Shown here: positions 43,933 to 52,988 of the stretch, one piece after another | Layout: every line of letters begins with the position of its first letter | How positions within the stretch are numbered: position 1 is the first letter of the stretch | From: Microcoleus sp. FACHB-61 | GTDB lineage: Bacteria > Cyanobacteriota > Cyanobacteriia > Cyanobacteriales > Microcoleaceae | Assembly (NCBI GenBank): GCA_014695295.1 | Contig: JACJNY010000059.1 | Coordinates: 124,001-188,000, forward strand | Direction of reading: 5' to 3' | Length of the DNA: 64,000 nt | Program-made: the position numbers and the translations under genes | Notes under the pieces: generated by a model | Databases searched by the model: none | What the model was told of the DNA's origin: nothing | Seen by the model: the letters and a program-made list of their open reading frames with translations, nothing else

Positions 43933-45934
43933 ACTTTTTAACTGCCTGACGCTTAATAGTATTTTCTATAAATTCTAAAGTCGTGAAAATATTAGCAGCC
44001 GAGTGAAATGATTCTCTGATTAACTCGTCTCTTTCTTCAGGAGAGTCTACCATTTCATCTACTAGCAATTTGAGGTAAGCTATCATGGGAGTCAGGCGAG
44101 TGCGAATTTCGTAAGAACCTCTAATTAGAGCTTCATCGCGAGCGGTTTCTTCAGCAAATTGCACTGAATACAAGCGAGTGTAGTAACCTCCTTTTGCTAG
44201 TAATTCTTCGTGGGAACCCATTTCTACTACTTGTCCGCGATCGATCACGGCGATTTTGTTGGCTTTTTGGACTGTGGAGAGGCGGTGGGCGATGACCAAG
44301 GTTGTGCGATCGCAGCTCAATTTCTCGATCGCCGCTTGCACGTACCTTTCCGAAACCGTATCCAGCGAACTCGTTGCCTCATCTAAAATTAAGATTTCCG
44401 GGTTTTGCAGCAAAGCTCTAGCAATCGAAATTCTCTGACGCTGCCCTCCCGATAAGATCACGCCCCGATCGCCAATTTGAGTATCCAACCCCTCCGGCAA
44501 CAGTTGGATAAACTCGTAAGCGTTCGCTCCCTTCGCTGCTTCCACAATTTCTTCCTCAGTCGCTTGGGGCCTAGCATAAGCAATATTTTCGCGCACTGAA
44601 GCATTAAACAAAAACGTATCTTGGCTAACAATACCCATCGCTTTTCTGAGACTTTTCACCTCAAAGTCGCGCAAATCCCTGCCATCGAGAGAGATATGAC
44701 CTTCAGTAGGATCGTAAAATCTCGGCAGTAAATCTGCCAAAGTTGACTTGCCAGAACCCGAAGTTCCTACCAAAGCCAAAGTAGTGCCGTGAGGTAGAAA
44801 TAAATCAACTCCTTGAAGAACCAAATTTTTGTGGTTAGGATAACTAAAAGATATTTTACTAAAATGAATTCCCGATCGCAAATGAGTGTAAGGCACAGAA
44901 CCGTTCAGCATAAATGGCTTGTCGTCGCACCTCAAAAAATCATTAACCACCTCTACACTAGCCGACGTATTAGCAAATTGACTGCGCCCACTATTTAACT
45001 GAGAAATCAAAGGAATTAACCGAAAGAGTATTAATAAATAGGTTAATAAAATTGTCGAAATAGACTCTATCTCATTCGCAAATATTGTGCGACCTATAAA
45101 TACAATCAAAATTATAACTATTAAATTAACTACTTCGTTAATTGGGGCGATCGCCGCATAATTTACCTGAGCCAGAAAATCCGCTTGTTCTCGTCTTTGA
45201 ATTAAATGCTTAATCCGCTGATACTCCCTTTCCTCGTTCCCCGTTGACTTGACCAGCCGAATCCCAGTAATGGTTTCCAGCACCCTAACCGAATAATCTT
45301 TCGACATTTCAGAAAGCAGGTAGCCAAAATACTTGGAACGGTTAATAATATATTGATTTGTCCAAGCAACTAACGACAGCAACACTGTAGCTGTCATCGT
45401 CAGTTTCCACGAGATAGAAAGCAGCAGGCTCACAAACACCAAAACAGTGATTGAGGTAGTAAACATTCCGATAGCTGTGCCAACTGCACTAGCAGTCCGA
45501 CCAATCTCTCCGCCCAATCTATTAATTAAATCCCCGACTTTAGTTTTAGAGTAAAAATCTAAATCTACTTCTAACAACAACCGCAAACCTGCTTCTCGCA
45601 AATCAAAAGTCAGAGAGCGCGTCAGAGAAGTAGCTACTAAACTATTGATATAACTCGCAACATTTTTCAAAAAAATTGCCAGAAGAATCGCCACTGTCAT
45701 CAACATTAAACGCTGATTTTCGGGCATTCCCTCAAAGGGATACATCAAAGTTTTAATTAGAGGTGGAGCGCCGCGCAGCTCGATAGCTTCCTCTAAAAAA
45801 CTTAAAAGCACTGGTACAATCAGAGTAGTGCTGATACCGTTGAATAAAGCCCCAGAAAAGCCCAGCATCACAGTTAAGAGAATCCTGCCGGGATATCGTC
45901 TGGCAAATTTTAGGAGTAGCTTATTGGCAGACAT
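43931..45934 (-). CDS. MsbA-like ABC exporter with HisKA-like C-terminal tail
   Basis: This 667-residue half-transporter has six membrane helices (about 15-320) and an ATPase with Walker A VGTSGSGKST, signature LSGGQRQRISIARALL, Walker B ILILDEATSSLD and switch IAHRLSTV. It resembles MsbA/HepA-type exporters of lipid-linked glycans. The canonical ATPase ends near residue 590; a further 70 residues contain SYEIRTRLTPMIAYLKLLVD and then PEERDELIRESFHSAANI, which read like a histidine-kinase dimerisation hairpin (SHELRTPLTAI...) with Tyr608 in place of the phosphorylated His. The tail may help dimerise the exporter or dock a response regulator. Its place in the cluster suggests it exports the glycan. 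Confidence 0.92.
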   Translation of the reverse strand: MSANKLLLKFARRYPGRILLTVMLGFSGALFNGISTTLIVPVLLSFLEEAIELRGAPPLIKTLMYPFEGMPENQRLMLMTVAILLAIFLKNVASYINSLVATSLTRSLTFDLREAGLRLLLEVDLDFYSKTKVGDLINRLGGEIGRTASAVGTAIGMFTTSITVLVFVSLLLSISWKLTMTATVLLSLVAWTNQYIINRSKYFGYLLSEMSKDYSVRVLETITGIRLVKSTGNEEREYQRIKHLIQRREQADFLAQVNYAAIAPINEVVNLIVIILIVFIGRTIFANEIESISTILLTYLLILFRLIPLISQLNSGRSQFANTSASVEVVNDFLRCDDKPFMLNGSVPYTHLRSGIHFSKISFSYPNHKNLVLQGVDLFLPHGTTLALVGTSGSGKSTLADLLPRFYDPTEGHISLDGRDLRDFEVKSLRKAMGIVSQDTFLFNASVRENIAYARPQATEEEIVEAAKGANAYEFIQLLPEGLDTQIGDRGVILSGGQRQRISIARALLQNPEILILDEATSSLDTVSERYVQAAIEKLSCDRTTLVIAHRLSTVQKANKIAVIDRGQVVEMGSHEELLAKGGYYTRLYSVQFAEETARDEALIRGSYEIRTRLTPMIAYLKLLVDEMVDSPEERDELIRESFHSAANIFTTLEFIENTIKRQAVKK

Positions 45935-46026
45935 GAAGCATTCCCAGCTAAACAGTACGACATCTCAAAATATTCTTTAATGACAGCCAGTTTTTCTTCC
46001 TCCATTGAGTCGATTTAAAATTACCT

Positions 46027-47178
46027 CTACATACCTGCAATTATATCTGAGAGTATCGGTGCCATTGCTTGAATGCTATATTTTTTCACGCATCTTTCCC
46101 GAGCTTTCATTCCTTGCAAATTCGCGGCTGTCAAATTTTGAAATATCCATTGAATTTTTTGTGAAATTTGAGCGGGAGAACTCGGATCGACTAAATAACC
46201 GGTTCCCCCTAAAATTGCTGGAATATCTCCCACTCGCGTAGACAAAACAGGCTTAGCCATTGCCATGCCATCTGTCAGCTTGAGCGGAAACTGAGCCACG
46301 GCTGTGAGAGTTTCTCGCTGAGGAACAACGACAACGTGAGCCGCCGCTACCACGGACGGCATCGTCTCGACTGGAAACCTTGGCAGTTTAACAATCCAAC
46401 GCCCCCATCGTTTCACAAGTTTATCATCATAATCATCATAAGGACTTCCGCCGACGATCGCTAATTTTAAATCGGGCTCATTTAACTGTTCGAGGGCCAT
46501 CAAAACATCCTCAACACCTTTGTGAGGTCGCGGCGCACCGGGAAACATCAAGATTCTATACCCGGACAAGCCGTAACGCTGTCTGCTCAATTCAGGATTG
46601 TATTTAGCAGGGTCGAACATTGCAGTATCCTTGCCATTAGGCAAATATACACCACCAAAACGCTGTTTTAAAAACTCAGTATGAACGGTGACTGCATCAG
46701 CACGGTGGATTAGACTTTCCATCCACTTGACATAGAGGGGATGATCGGGTTCTCTCAATTGACCGTTTTGTTTGAAACTATCTCGATAAAGTTGTTTGAA
46801 AGAGGGACGGTATTTCCATTCATCTCCACCGTACCAACTCAGTTCCCAGTCGTCTATATCTAAAATTATAGAGTGGCGAGTCGCCAGTTTTTTTAGTAGC
46901 GATAAACCAAAGCTTGTAGGTTTAGGTTTGACTGCATAAATAATATCCCCATCTATTTTTTTCAAAAGTATTTGAGCATCCCTCAAAAACCCCGGATAAT
47001 TTTTACCCGGTATCGCACATACCGGGATGTCTCTGGGAGGTATAGCATACAATTCCTTGCCAAACTGAAATCCAACAACTTCTACATCACATTTCAGCTC
47101 GCTGAGCACTTGAGCTAATAAAAAAGCACGAATAGCACCTCCTCCTGACAAATCGCTCACTACTAATGAAACTTTCAC
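46027..47178 (-). CDS. GT4-family glycosyltransferase
   Basis: This 383-residue GT-B enzyme starts VSLVVSDLSGGGAIRAFLLAQVL, with a Gly-rich acceptor-domain loop, and has IILDIDDWELSWYGG, a donor domain with ILMFPGAPRPHKGVEDVLMAL, LKLAIVGG, and the PLKLTDGMAMAKPVLSTRVGDIP signature. The start is a GTG at 47178. It is separated by 92 bp from the exporter gene, probably in the same transcription unit. The sugar is unknown. Confidence 0.87.
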   Translation of the reverse strand: MKVSLVVSDLSGGGAIRAFLLAQVLSELKCDVEVVGFQFGKELYAIPPRDIPVCAIPGKNYPGFLRDAQILLKKIDGDIIYAVKPKPTSFGLSLLKKLATRHSIILDIDDWELSWYGGDEWKYRPSFKQLYRDSFKQNGQLREPDHPLYVKWMESLIHRADAVTVHTEFLKQRFGGVYLPNGKDTAMFDPAKYNPELSRQRYGLSGYRILMFPGAPRPHKGVEDVLMALEQLNEPDLKLAIVGGSPYDDYDDKLVKRWGRWIVKLPRFPVETMPSVVAAAHVVVVPQRETLTAVAQFPLKLTDGMAMAKPVLSTRVGDIPAILGGTGYLVDPSSPAQISQKIQWIFQNLTAANLQGMKARERCVKKYSIQAMAPILSDIIAGM

Positions 47179-47462
47179 TGAGTATTTTGTTTAAAACATT
47201 TGTTTGATTTTCCTGCTTAACCGAGCTTTTGTCAAGACGCTCTGGACTTGCGCGCTCCCGACCAAAGAAACCGGGTTTTTAACCAGGGGAAAGGGCAGCA
47301 ACGAAGTATTTTGGTAAAAAAACCCAGTGAGGCATCCAGGACTGTTACTCAAGCCAGCAATACTTATTCTCGGTAAATTTTCGGATATGTTGAGGCTAAT
47401 TTTTTTTTTGAATTATTGGCTGAATTTTGTTGCTTTTGATGCAGTTGGCCAACAAACTTTAA

Positions 47463-48290
47463 TTATTTTAAACGCCAGGGATTGTTAAGTTGATTTGGTA
47501 AAAATATTTTAGCCGTGCGATCGACTATTCTAGTAAAGAGCGATCGCGTCACGTTCTTGGCGTACTGAGGGCGGTAAGGATAAGTGCAGTGCATTACTTT
47601 AATCGGTTTGTCGATCGCATAAATTTCCTTCCACTTGTCCAAGTAGTTGTAAACCGGGGACAAAGTTGTCATTTTTGGTTTTACAGATTCAACAGCCGCC
47701 GCAAAAGCACCCTGGTCTTTTAAAAGTAGCACATTTTGATGTGCAACTACGATCTCGAAATATTTCTTAAAGTTTGTAAACAATTCCTGAGTTTTACTGC
47801 TTTTCGTAAAAGCGATAAATCCGCCATTGTATTGAATGCTATTTTCATTTAGCGGCAACCCGACAGACTGCAAAGTTGACAGAATATCCTGCTTAACTCT
47901 TAATAAATTTGCAGCTTTAGCAATCGCAGGCTGCACATCTTCGGTCACCAACAAATCTACCCCGTCAAGAAAATCAAAAACCTCATCTATTGGCGACAGC
48001 AAACAAATATCACAATCCATATAAATAGTTTTCTCAAACAGAGATTCCCCGTACAAAGCCAGCTTAGCTTGCCGCGACGCCAAAACAGGATTTTCATTAG
48101 AGGGTGCAGGTTTCAATATGACATTTCCAAACACCTGAAGTAAAGGATATAAAATTAGAGGGACTCTATCTATTAAAATAATAATGGGTTCGCGGTGAAA
48201 CTTCCTGACAGACGCCAGAAAATGAACGCAATCCTGGAAAGAGTAAAGACCGGTTAAAATAGTGATAAATCCCTTGGTTTCTAATTTCAC
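47463..48290 (-). CDS. GT8-like nucleotide-diphospho-sugar transferase
   Basis: This 275-residue protein has the GT-A fold with DxD in TIYMDCDICLLSPIDE and the later motifs IQYNGGFIAF and LKDQGAFAAAVES. It has no membrane segment. The start is a GTG at 48290. It is more distant from the three paralogues at 37-40 kb, sharing mainly the DxD region. The flanking gaps (284 and 220 bp) are longer than elsewhere in the cluster, and a MITE-like element lies just upstream. Confidence 0.75.
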   Translation of the reverse strand: MKLETKGFITILTGLYSFQDCVHFLASVRKFHREPIIILIDRVPLILYPLLQVFGNVILKPAPSNENPVLASRQAKLALYGESLFEKTIYMDCDICLLSPIDEVFDFLDGVDLLVTEDVQPAIAKAANLLRVKQDILSTLQSVGLPLNENSIQYNGGFIAFTKSSKTQELFTNFKKYFEIVVAHQNVLLLKDQGAFAAAVESVKPKMTTLSPVYNYLDKWKEIYAIDKPIKVMHCTYPYRPQYAKNVTRSLFTRIVDRTAKIFLPNQLNNPWRLK

Positions 48291-48366
48291 TTTTCTCTCT
48301 GCGTGGCGGTCACCAACGCCCTATAATAATTAAATCAAAAATTAAGTATTATTTGTTTGAGTGGTT

Positions 48367-48484
48367 GGGAGCATCTCATCTTTGTAAAAACACTTCTTCT
48401 GGCTCCTTGCTTCTAACTCTTTCCTTCTGCCTCCTGCCTCAAAACTCGAATTTCTAGCTTGGCTGCTTTCATTGAGATGCTCCC
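48367..48484. mobile_element. MITE-like element with 12-bp terminal repeats and 8-bp target duplication
   Basis: A 118-bp element has perfect terminal inverted repeats GGGAGCATCTCA (48367-48378) and TGAGATGCTCCC (48473-48484), and is flanked by identical 8-bp direct repeats GAGTGGTT (48359-48366 and 48485-48492). The interior is pyrimidine-rich on this strand and has no gene. It is a non-autonomous insertion mobilised by some transposase that makes 8-bp duplications; that transposase is not in the window. Confidence 0.85.
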
Positions 48485-48510
48485 GAGTGGTTCCAGAGTA
48501 TGCCATTAAC

Positions 48511-49443
48511 TCAATTAAAAATCAACGCATCTAGCTTGTCCATAATTTCAGCATCTTGGTTAATATCGAATTTGCGAGCAAAGTGGAACTTGCCATTAGT
48601 AATTGTAGCATAATCTTGAATGGTCAGCGTGCGGGGAGAACCCGCCACTGCTCCTCTATAATCAATGTAGCGCCGATCGTCATTCACCAAATTAAAAGTT
48701 TTGCTATTCACCAATATAGTTTGTACAAAAGACTCTTCAGGTACGACGGTTCCTTGATAGTAGGCAACAAACTCCGGGCGACTGTCAACAAAATTTTTGA
48801 TATATTCAACGCACTTTCGAGAAAGAGTATACCACGCCCGACCCCCATAGCAAATAAATTCATTGTTAAATGGAGTCGAGCGGCACGGTATCCCTACCAG
48901 TGGCCCATAAGTCAGATAAAATTTCAGCCAAGTCATTTTTTTAACGATCGACAATTGCTGAAAATTTTTCAAAAAAAGGTAGCTCGATTTCCCCGGCATT
49001 CGCCAGTAATTACAATAATACCGCTTAAAACCCTTGTCTCGCTCCCAAGGTATTTGGTCAGCAAAAATATCCCAATAGCTGATAAAACCATCGCAGTCTG
49101 TGCTGGCGAGAAAGTTTTCAGTTTCTGACAGGGGTTGAGTCGGATAATCTTGACCAGTCAAATTGATTAGCCAGTCAAAATCAGAATTGTTTTTAAACAA
49201 CCAGTTGACTGCATTTAAGTATGGTTGAACTTGACAAGAAAAATCACCTCGAATTAAATACTCCTGATTTTGCAATAAATGTATATCTGACAAATCTTGA
49301 AGCGGGGTCAAGCCTAAATCGCAGCGATTAAAGTTGTGATTAATCAGAATTAGAGCATCAGGACTCGATCGCTTAATGGTACGAACCAGTCGATAAATTT
49401 GGTGAGGATTTTGATGAGTTTGGATAAAATAGCAAATTTTCAT
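48511..49443 (-). CDS. GT14-family (beta-1,6-N-acetylglucosaminyltransferase-like) protein
   Basis: This 310-residue protein matches the branching-enzyme family GT14: ICYFIQTHQNPHQIYRLV at the start, the hallmark WLINLTGQDYPTQPLSE, GGRAWYTLSRKCVEYI and PEESFVQTIL. Family members add GlcNAc or xylose as a branch and do not use DxD. It lacks a signal anchor and is probably cytosolic. Its ATG overlaps the upstream stop as ATGA, so it is coupled with the next transferase. Confidence 0.85.
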   Translation of the reverse strand: MKICYFIQTHQNPHQIYRLVRTIKRSSPDALILINHNFNRCDLGLTPLQDLSDIHLLQNQEYLIRGDFSCQVQPYLNAVNWLFKNNSDFDWLINLTGQDYPTQPLSETENFLASTDCDGFISYWDIFADQIPWERDKGFKRYYCNYWRMPGKSSYLFLKNFQQLSIVKKMTWLKFYLTYGPLVGIPCRSTPFNNEFICYGGRAWYTLSRKCVEYIKNFVDSRPEFVAYYQGTVVPEESFVQTILVNSKTFNLVNDDRRYIDYRGAVAGSPRTLTIQDYATITNGKFHFARKFDINQDAEIMDKLDALIFN

Positions 49444-50477
49444 GGTGATTTGACAGCTAAAAGTTGATTTAACTGGCTTTGTACGCGGTTCGCTTTCAGA
49501 ATTAGATAGCGACGCATCAAAAATATTTGCTGCTGCGCCAGTGATGCCCTACACCACCGGTAATAGGCAGGAACAGCTACGTTTGTCAAAAAATTACGCC
49601 ACAGGAAAGTAATTTGAGTATTACCCATTTCCTGAACTCTGATATTCCCATTGTTGACCATTTCTTGGCGCAAATTAAAATCATTTTTCAGACTAAAGAG
49701 AGCAGCAATTACCTCCTCTGTCGAAGCTACTTCTATGTAGTCAAGTTCACTTTTGCGCTCATGGCGATAGGCTGATTCCCGCCCCAAAATGGCTGGAATG
49801 CCCGCGTGCCAAGCGTTAATCAATTTCGAGGCTGGTTTCGAGTCAAAAGTGTTACTGCCCTCAAAACTCCGAACAGCCACGATTACATCAACTTCGCTGT
49901 AGTCGTGCCAGCGATCGCATTTTACCACCTCCCACCGCAAACCCATAGCACTGAGTTGTTCCTCCCACTGTGGTTGTTGCAATTGAGCAGCTAGATTGTC
50001 TAAAACGCCGAAAAAAGCAGCATTTTCAAAACGATCGCCCCGGTTGCGATCGCGCGGAATTAACTTGGATTGCAGCCAAAATCTCAGGGGATAACTCTGC
50101 CACAAAAATTGCGATCGCTTTAACAATTCATCTTGATTATTTTGCACAACTTGTAACTGAGCATATGGGTGAGGTTCTCGATCTACTTTTATACAAACAA
50201 TCAGCAACTTTGAAGATGGTTTTAAGTTGTCAGACCAAAAATCTCGATGGGAAATTACAATTCCTTCCTTCGGCACAAAATTTATTAGTTTACATGACAA
50301 CCCATCTGCTTTCAAATAAAGATAAGTTTGCAATGTCCAGTCATACTTTCCTCGGCCATACCTGCTGTTCCAAGAACTCATCCAGTCGCCGTATTCCTCG
50401 GGGATTTGTGGCATATCTCCTACAGGCCACTGGCTTTTGGGAATATAAAAATAAATTGGTGGTAAACTTTCTTTCAT
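49440..50477 (-). CDS. Probable glycosyltransferase, family unassigned
   Basis: This 345-residue protein begins PPIYFYIPKSQWPVGDMPQ and has a second half, VDVIVAVRSFEGSNTFDSKP followed by KLINAWHAGIPAILGRESAY, which resembles the donor site of GT-B enzymes (a donor loop followed by PAILG). I cannot place it in a CAZy family. The ATG at 50477 is preferred to the TTG at 50489. It overlaps the GT14 gene by ATGA. It is separated from galE by the perfect palindrome at 50529-50576. Confidence 0.7.
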   Translation of the reverse strand: MKESLPPIYFYIPKSQWPVGDMPQIPEEYGDWMSSWNSRYGRGKYDWTLQTYLYLKADGLSCKLINFVPKEGIVISHRDFWSDNLKPSSKLLIVCIKVDREPHPYAQLQVVQNNQDELLKRSQFLWQSYPLRFWLQSKLIPRDRNRGDRFENAAFFGVLDNLAAQLQQPQWEEQLSAMGLRWEVVKCDRWHDYSEVDVIVAVRSFEGSNTFDSKPASKLINAWHAGIPAILGRESAYRHERKSELDYIEVASTEEVIAALFSLKNDFNLRQEMVNNGNIRVQEMGNTQITFLWRNFLTNVAVPAYYRWCRASLAQQQIFLMRRYLILKANRVQSQLNQLLAVKSP

Positions 50478-50528
50478 TCCCCAATTCAATTAGCACCTCA
50501 ACAATATTGTATTTTAACTCATTTCCTG

Positions 50529-50576
50529 TAAAGATAGAAGGCAGAATTAAAATTTTAATTCTGCCTTCTATCTTTA
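50529..50576. repeat. 48-bp perfect palindrome at the galE stop codon
   Basis: Left arm 50529-50552 begins TAAAGATAGAAGGCAGAATT; the right arm 50553-50576 is its exact complement, with no loop. The galE stop codon (TAA, 50576-50574) lies inside it. As RNA it would form a 22-bp or longer hairpin in the galE transcript. There is no T-run on the galE side, so a processing or stability element or a repeat is as likely as a terminator. Confidence 0.9.
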
Positions 50577-51584
50577 TAGTTCTGCCTGCGCGTGGCGTTT
50601 TTGGTGCCACTGCCAAGCATGGGAGATAATGTTCTTAATGTCTGGATATTCAGGAGACCAACCCAAGGTTTCGATCGCCTTTTTGCTGCTACCAACCAAA
50701 GCAGGCGGGTCTCCCGGACGCCGCTCACGCTCAACAGCTTTAATCTCTTTTCCCGTCACTTGGCGAGCCGTTTCTATCACCTCTTTCACCGAAAACCCGC
50801 CGCCATTGCCCAAATTAAAGAAATCAGATTTGCCGCCATTTAGCAAATATTCTAATCCCAAAATGTGAGCGGATGCCAAATCGTTAACGTGAATGTAATC
50901 CCGAATGCAAGTACCGTCAGGAGTATCGTAATCCGTGCCAAAAATCGCGATCGAATCTCGTTTCCCCAAAGCAGCGAACAACACCAGCGGGATTAGGTGA
51001 GTTTCTGGATTGTGATCCTCTCCTAACAACCCGTTCGGATCGGCTCCAGCCGCGTTAAAATAGCGGAAACAAACAGACTTGAAATCGTAAGCAGCGTCAA
51101 AATCCGACAAAATCCGTTCTACCATTAACTTAGTAGCACCGTAGGGATTGATCGGGTTTTGTGGGTGGTCTTCTGTGAGCGGGATTTTCTGGGGTACCCC
51201 GTAAGTCGCGCAAGTAGAAGAAAACACAAATTTCTTCACGTCAGCAGCGAGCATTGCTTCCAAAAGGGTAATAGTACCGATGACATTGTTCCGGTAATAT
51301 TTAGCTGGGTCGGTAACTGATTCGCCCACGTAAGCGTATGCAGAAAAGTGCATGACCGCATCAATTTTGTGCGTAGCAAACAGGTTGTCTAGAAGAGTGC
51401 GATCGCTCGTATCGCCAACTATAAACTCCACCTGCAAAGCCTTCTCTACTATATCTCGGTGACCGTAAGCTAAATTATCCAAAATCACCACACCGTAACC
51501 GGCGTTTTTCAGCGCTAATACCGCGTGAGAGCCAATATATCCAGCTCCGCCCGTCACCAAAATAGTTGGTTTGTCTGCACTCAT
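50574..51584 (-). CDS. galE: UDP-glucose 4-epimerase
   Basis: This 336-residue enzyme interconverts UDP-glucose and UDP-galactose and supplies donor sugar for the glycan cluster. It has the NAD motif TGGAGYIGSH, VILDNLAYGH, HFSAYAYVGESV, catalytic Ser/Thr in FSSTCATYG and YxxxK in NPYGATKLMVE, then GTCIRDYIHVNDLASAH. The length and motifs match bacterial GalE. The ATG at 51584 (MSADKPTILVTGGAG) fits the family; 21 extra upstream codons do not. It heads the minus-strand cluster. Confidence 0.96.
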   Translation of the reverse strand: MSADKPTILVTGGAGYIGSHAVLALKNAGYGVVILDNLAYGHRDIVEKALQVEFIVGDTSDRTLLDNLFATHKIDAVMHFSAYAYVGESVTDPAKYYRNNVIGTITLLEAMLAADVKKFVFSSTCATYGVPQKIPLTEDHPQNPINPYGATKLMVERILSDFDAAYDFKSVCFRYFNAAGADPNGLLGEDHNPETHLIPLVLFAALGKRDSIAIFGTDYDTPDGTCIRDYIHVNDLASAHILGLEYLLNGGKSDFFNLGNGGGFSVKEVIETARQVTGKEIKAVERERRPGDPPALVGSSKKAIETLGWSPEYPDIKNIISHAWQWHQKRHAQAEL

Positions 51585-51778
51585 TTTATTCTGCCTGTTT
51601 TTGTATCTGGGATTGCCAAGAGCCTTGTTAATTTGAGACTTCCACAACTGACGCTTTCACACTCCGCGCGAGCCGGAGAATTCAAGCGAAATATATAGAC
51701 TTTGCTGTGCGGGACGATCGCACTCCTAAAAAACGCTTTTTACACTTCAGAGGGATGCTGACTGCGCAAGTCTTCTGT

Positions 51779-51982
51779 TCAATCGATAAACTTGAGGCGA
51801 CCAATTTGGAGATAATCAAATATCCGATTGATTTGGTGTCGATCCTCTTCTGAAATTTTATCATCTGACAGGATAGCAGAAGTCAAAACTAAATGTTCCC
51901 TGCGAGTGATCTTGCCAGAGGCTACAATCCGATCGACCATTTGAGAAACTGTTAAGTTCGATTTGTTGTGAGATGTTCGCAT
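51779..51982 (-). CDS. Small conserved-type cyanobacterial protein, unknown function
   Basis: This 67-residue basic protein reads LTVSQMVDRIVASGKITRRE, then HLVLTSAILSDDKISEEDRH, then QINRIFDYLQIGRLKFID. It is likely all-helical, and the ordered polar/hydrophobic pattern is that of a conserved family common in cyanobacteria, although the function is unknown to me. It has no membrane segment. It is transcribed alone, between galE and gloB. Confidence 0.65.
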   Translation of the reverse strand: MRTSHNKSNLTVSQMVDRIVASGKITRREHLVLTSAILSDDKISEEDRHQINRIFDYLQIGRLKFID

Positions 51983-52180
51983 TTATTCGATCGCTTCTAT
52001 GTCACAATATTTAAACGGGATTGCAGTTTTTGACCCAAAACCAAAAATCGTCCGTACCAGACTGTAACTCAATTTGCTCAACAGCAGAAATAAGGTATCA
52101 GAGTTTTACTTCCAAAGATAGATGTGCCGACTTGAGCAGTCTGCATTCAACCTTCGGATAGCCTTCAGACTAATTTAATT

Positions 52181-52186
52181 ATATAA
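52181..52186 (+). promoter_or_regulatory. Possible -10 of gloB
   Basis: A perfect TATAAT 27 bp before the gloB ATG would give a leader of about 20 bases containing AGAGAGG as ribosome-binding site. No -35 is recognisable. Confidence 0.4.
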
Positions 52187-52212
52187 TATTTTTCCTAGAG
52201 AGGCAGTTTTCT

Positions 52213-52986
52213 ATGCAGGTTTATCGGCTTCCGGTACTGTCCGACAATTACATTTTCTTGCTGCACGACCCCGATCGCCGCACAGCAGCCGTCGTCGATC
52301 CAGCGCAAGCAGAGCCGGTCTTGCAGCAACTGATCTCGCTCGGAGCCGAATTAACAGCAATTTTCAACACGCACCACCACAGCGACCACGTAGGCGGCAA
52401 CCAGCAACTGATCGATCGCTTTCCCCAAATTAAAGTTTACGGCGGCGCCCAAGACCGAGGCAGAATACCCGGACAGCAAGTGTTTTTACAAGCGGGCGAT
52501 CGAGTTTCTTTCGCCAACAGAACCGCCGAAATCTTCTTCGTACCCGGCCACACAAAAGCTCACATCGCCTACTATTTCCCCCCCAGCAACCCAGGCGAAA
52601 CCGGCGAATTGTTCTGCGGCGACACTTTATTTGCTGGAGGCTGCGGCAGACTGTTTGAAGGCACTCCAACTCAAATGGTAGCCTCCCTCGGGCAACTGCG
52701 AAACTTGCCCGACAATACAAGAGTTTGGTGCGCCCACGAATACACGCTGAAAAACCTGCAATTTGCCATCAGCGTAGATGGCGACAATCCAGATCTGCAG
52801 CAGCGCTTGGGCGAAGTCAAGGAAGCGCGCAGCCGATCGCAACCTACAATACCATCATCGATCGGTCTGGAAAAAAGCACAAACCCATTTTTGCGCTGGG
52901 ATTGTCCCAACATCCAGTCAGTAGCCAACACCTCCGATCCAGTGCAAACCTTCGCTCGATTGCGCGGCATGAAAGACCAATTTTGA
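52213..52986 (+). CDS. gloB: Hydroxyacylglutathione hydrolase (glyoxalase II)
   Basis: This 257-residue metallo-beta-lactamase-fold enzyme hydrolyses S-D-lactoylglutathione to D-lactate and glutathione in methylglyoxal detoxification. The metal motif [10 protein letters not shown] is in place, with further ligands in [30 protein letters not shown] and [13 protein letters not shown], the last two being glyoxalase II hallmarks. The C-terminal [12 protein letters not shown] is family-typical. It converges on the GT8 gene 2 bp away. Confidence 0.96.
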   Translation: MQVYRLPVLSDNYIFLLHDPDRRTAAVVDPAQAEPVLQQLISLGAELTAIFNTHHHSDHVGGNQQLIDRFPQIKVYGGAQDRGRIPGQQVFLQAGDRVSFANRTAEIFFVPGHTKAHIAYYFPPSNPGETGELFCGDTLFAGGCGRLFEGTPTQMVASLGQLRNLPDNTRVWCAHEYTLKNLQFAISVDGDNPDLQQRLGEVKEARSRSQPTIPSSIGLEKSTNPFLRWDCPNIQSVANTSDPVQTFARLRGMKDQF

Positions 52987-52988
52987 CC

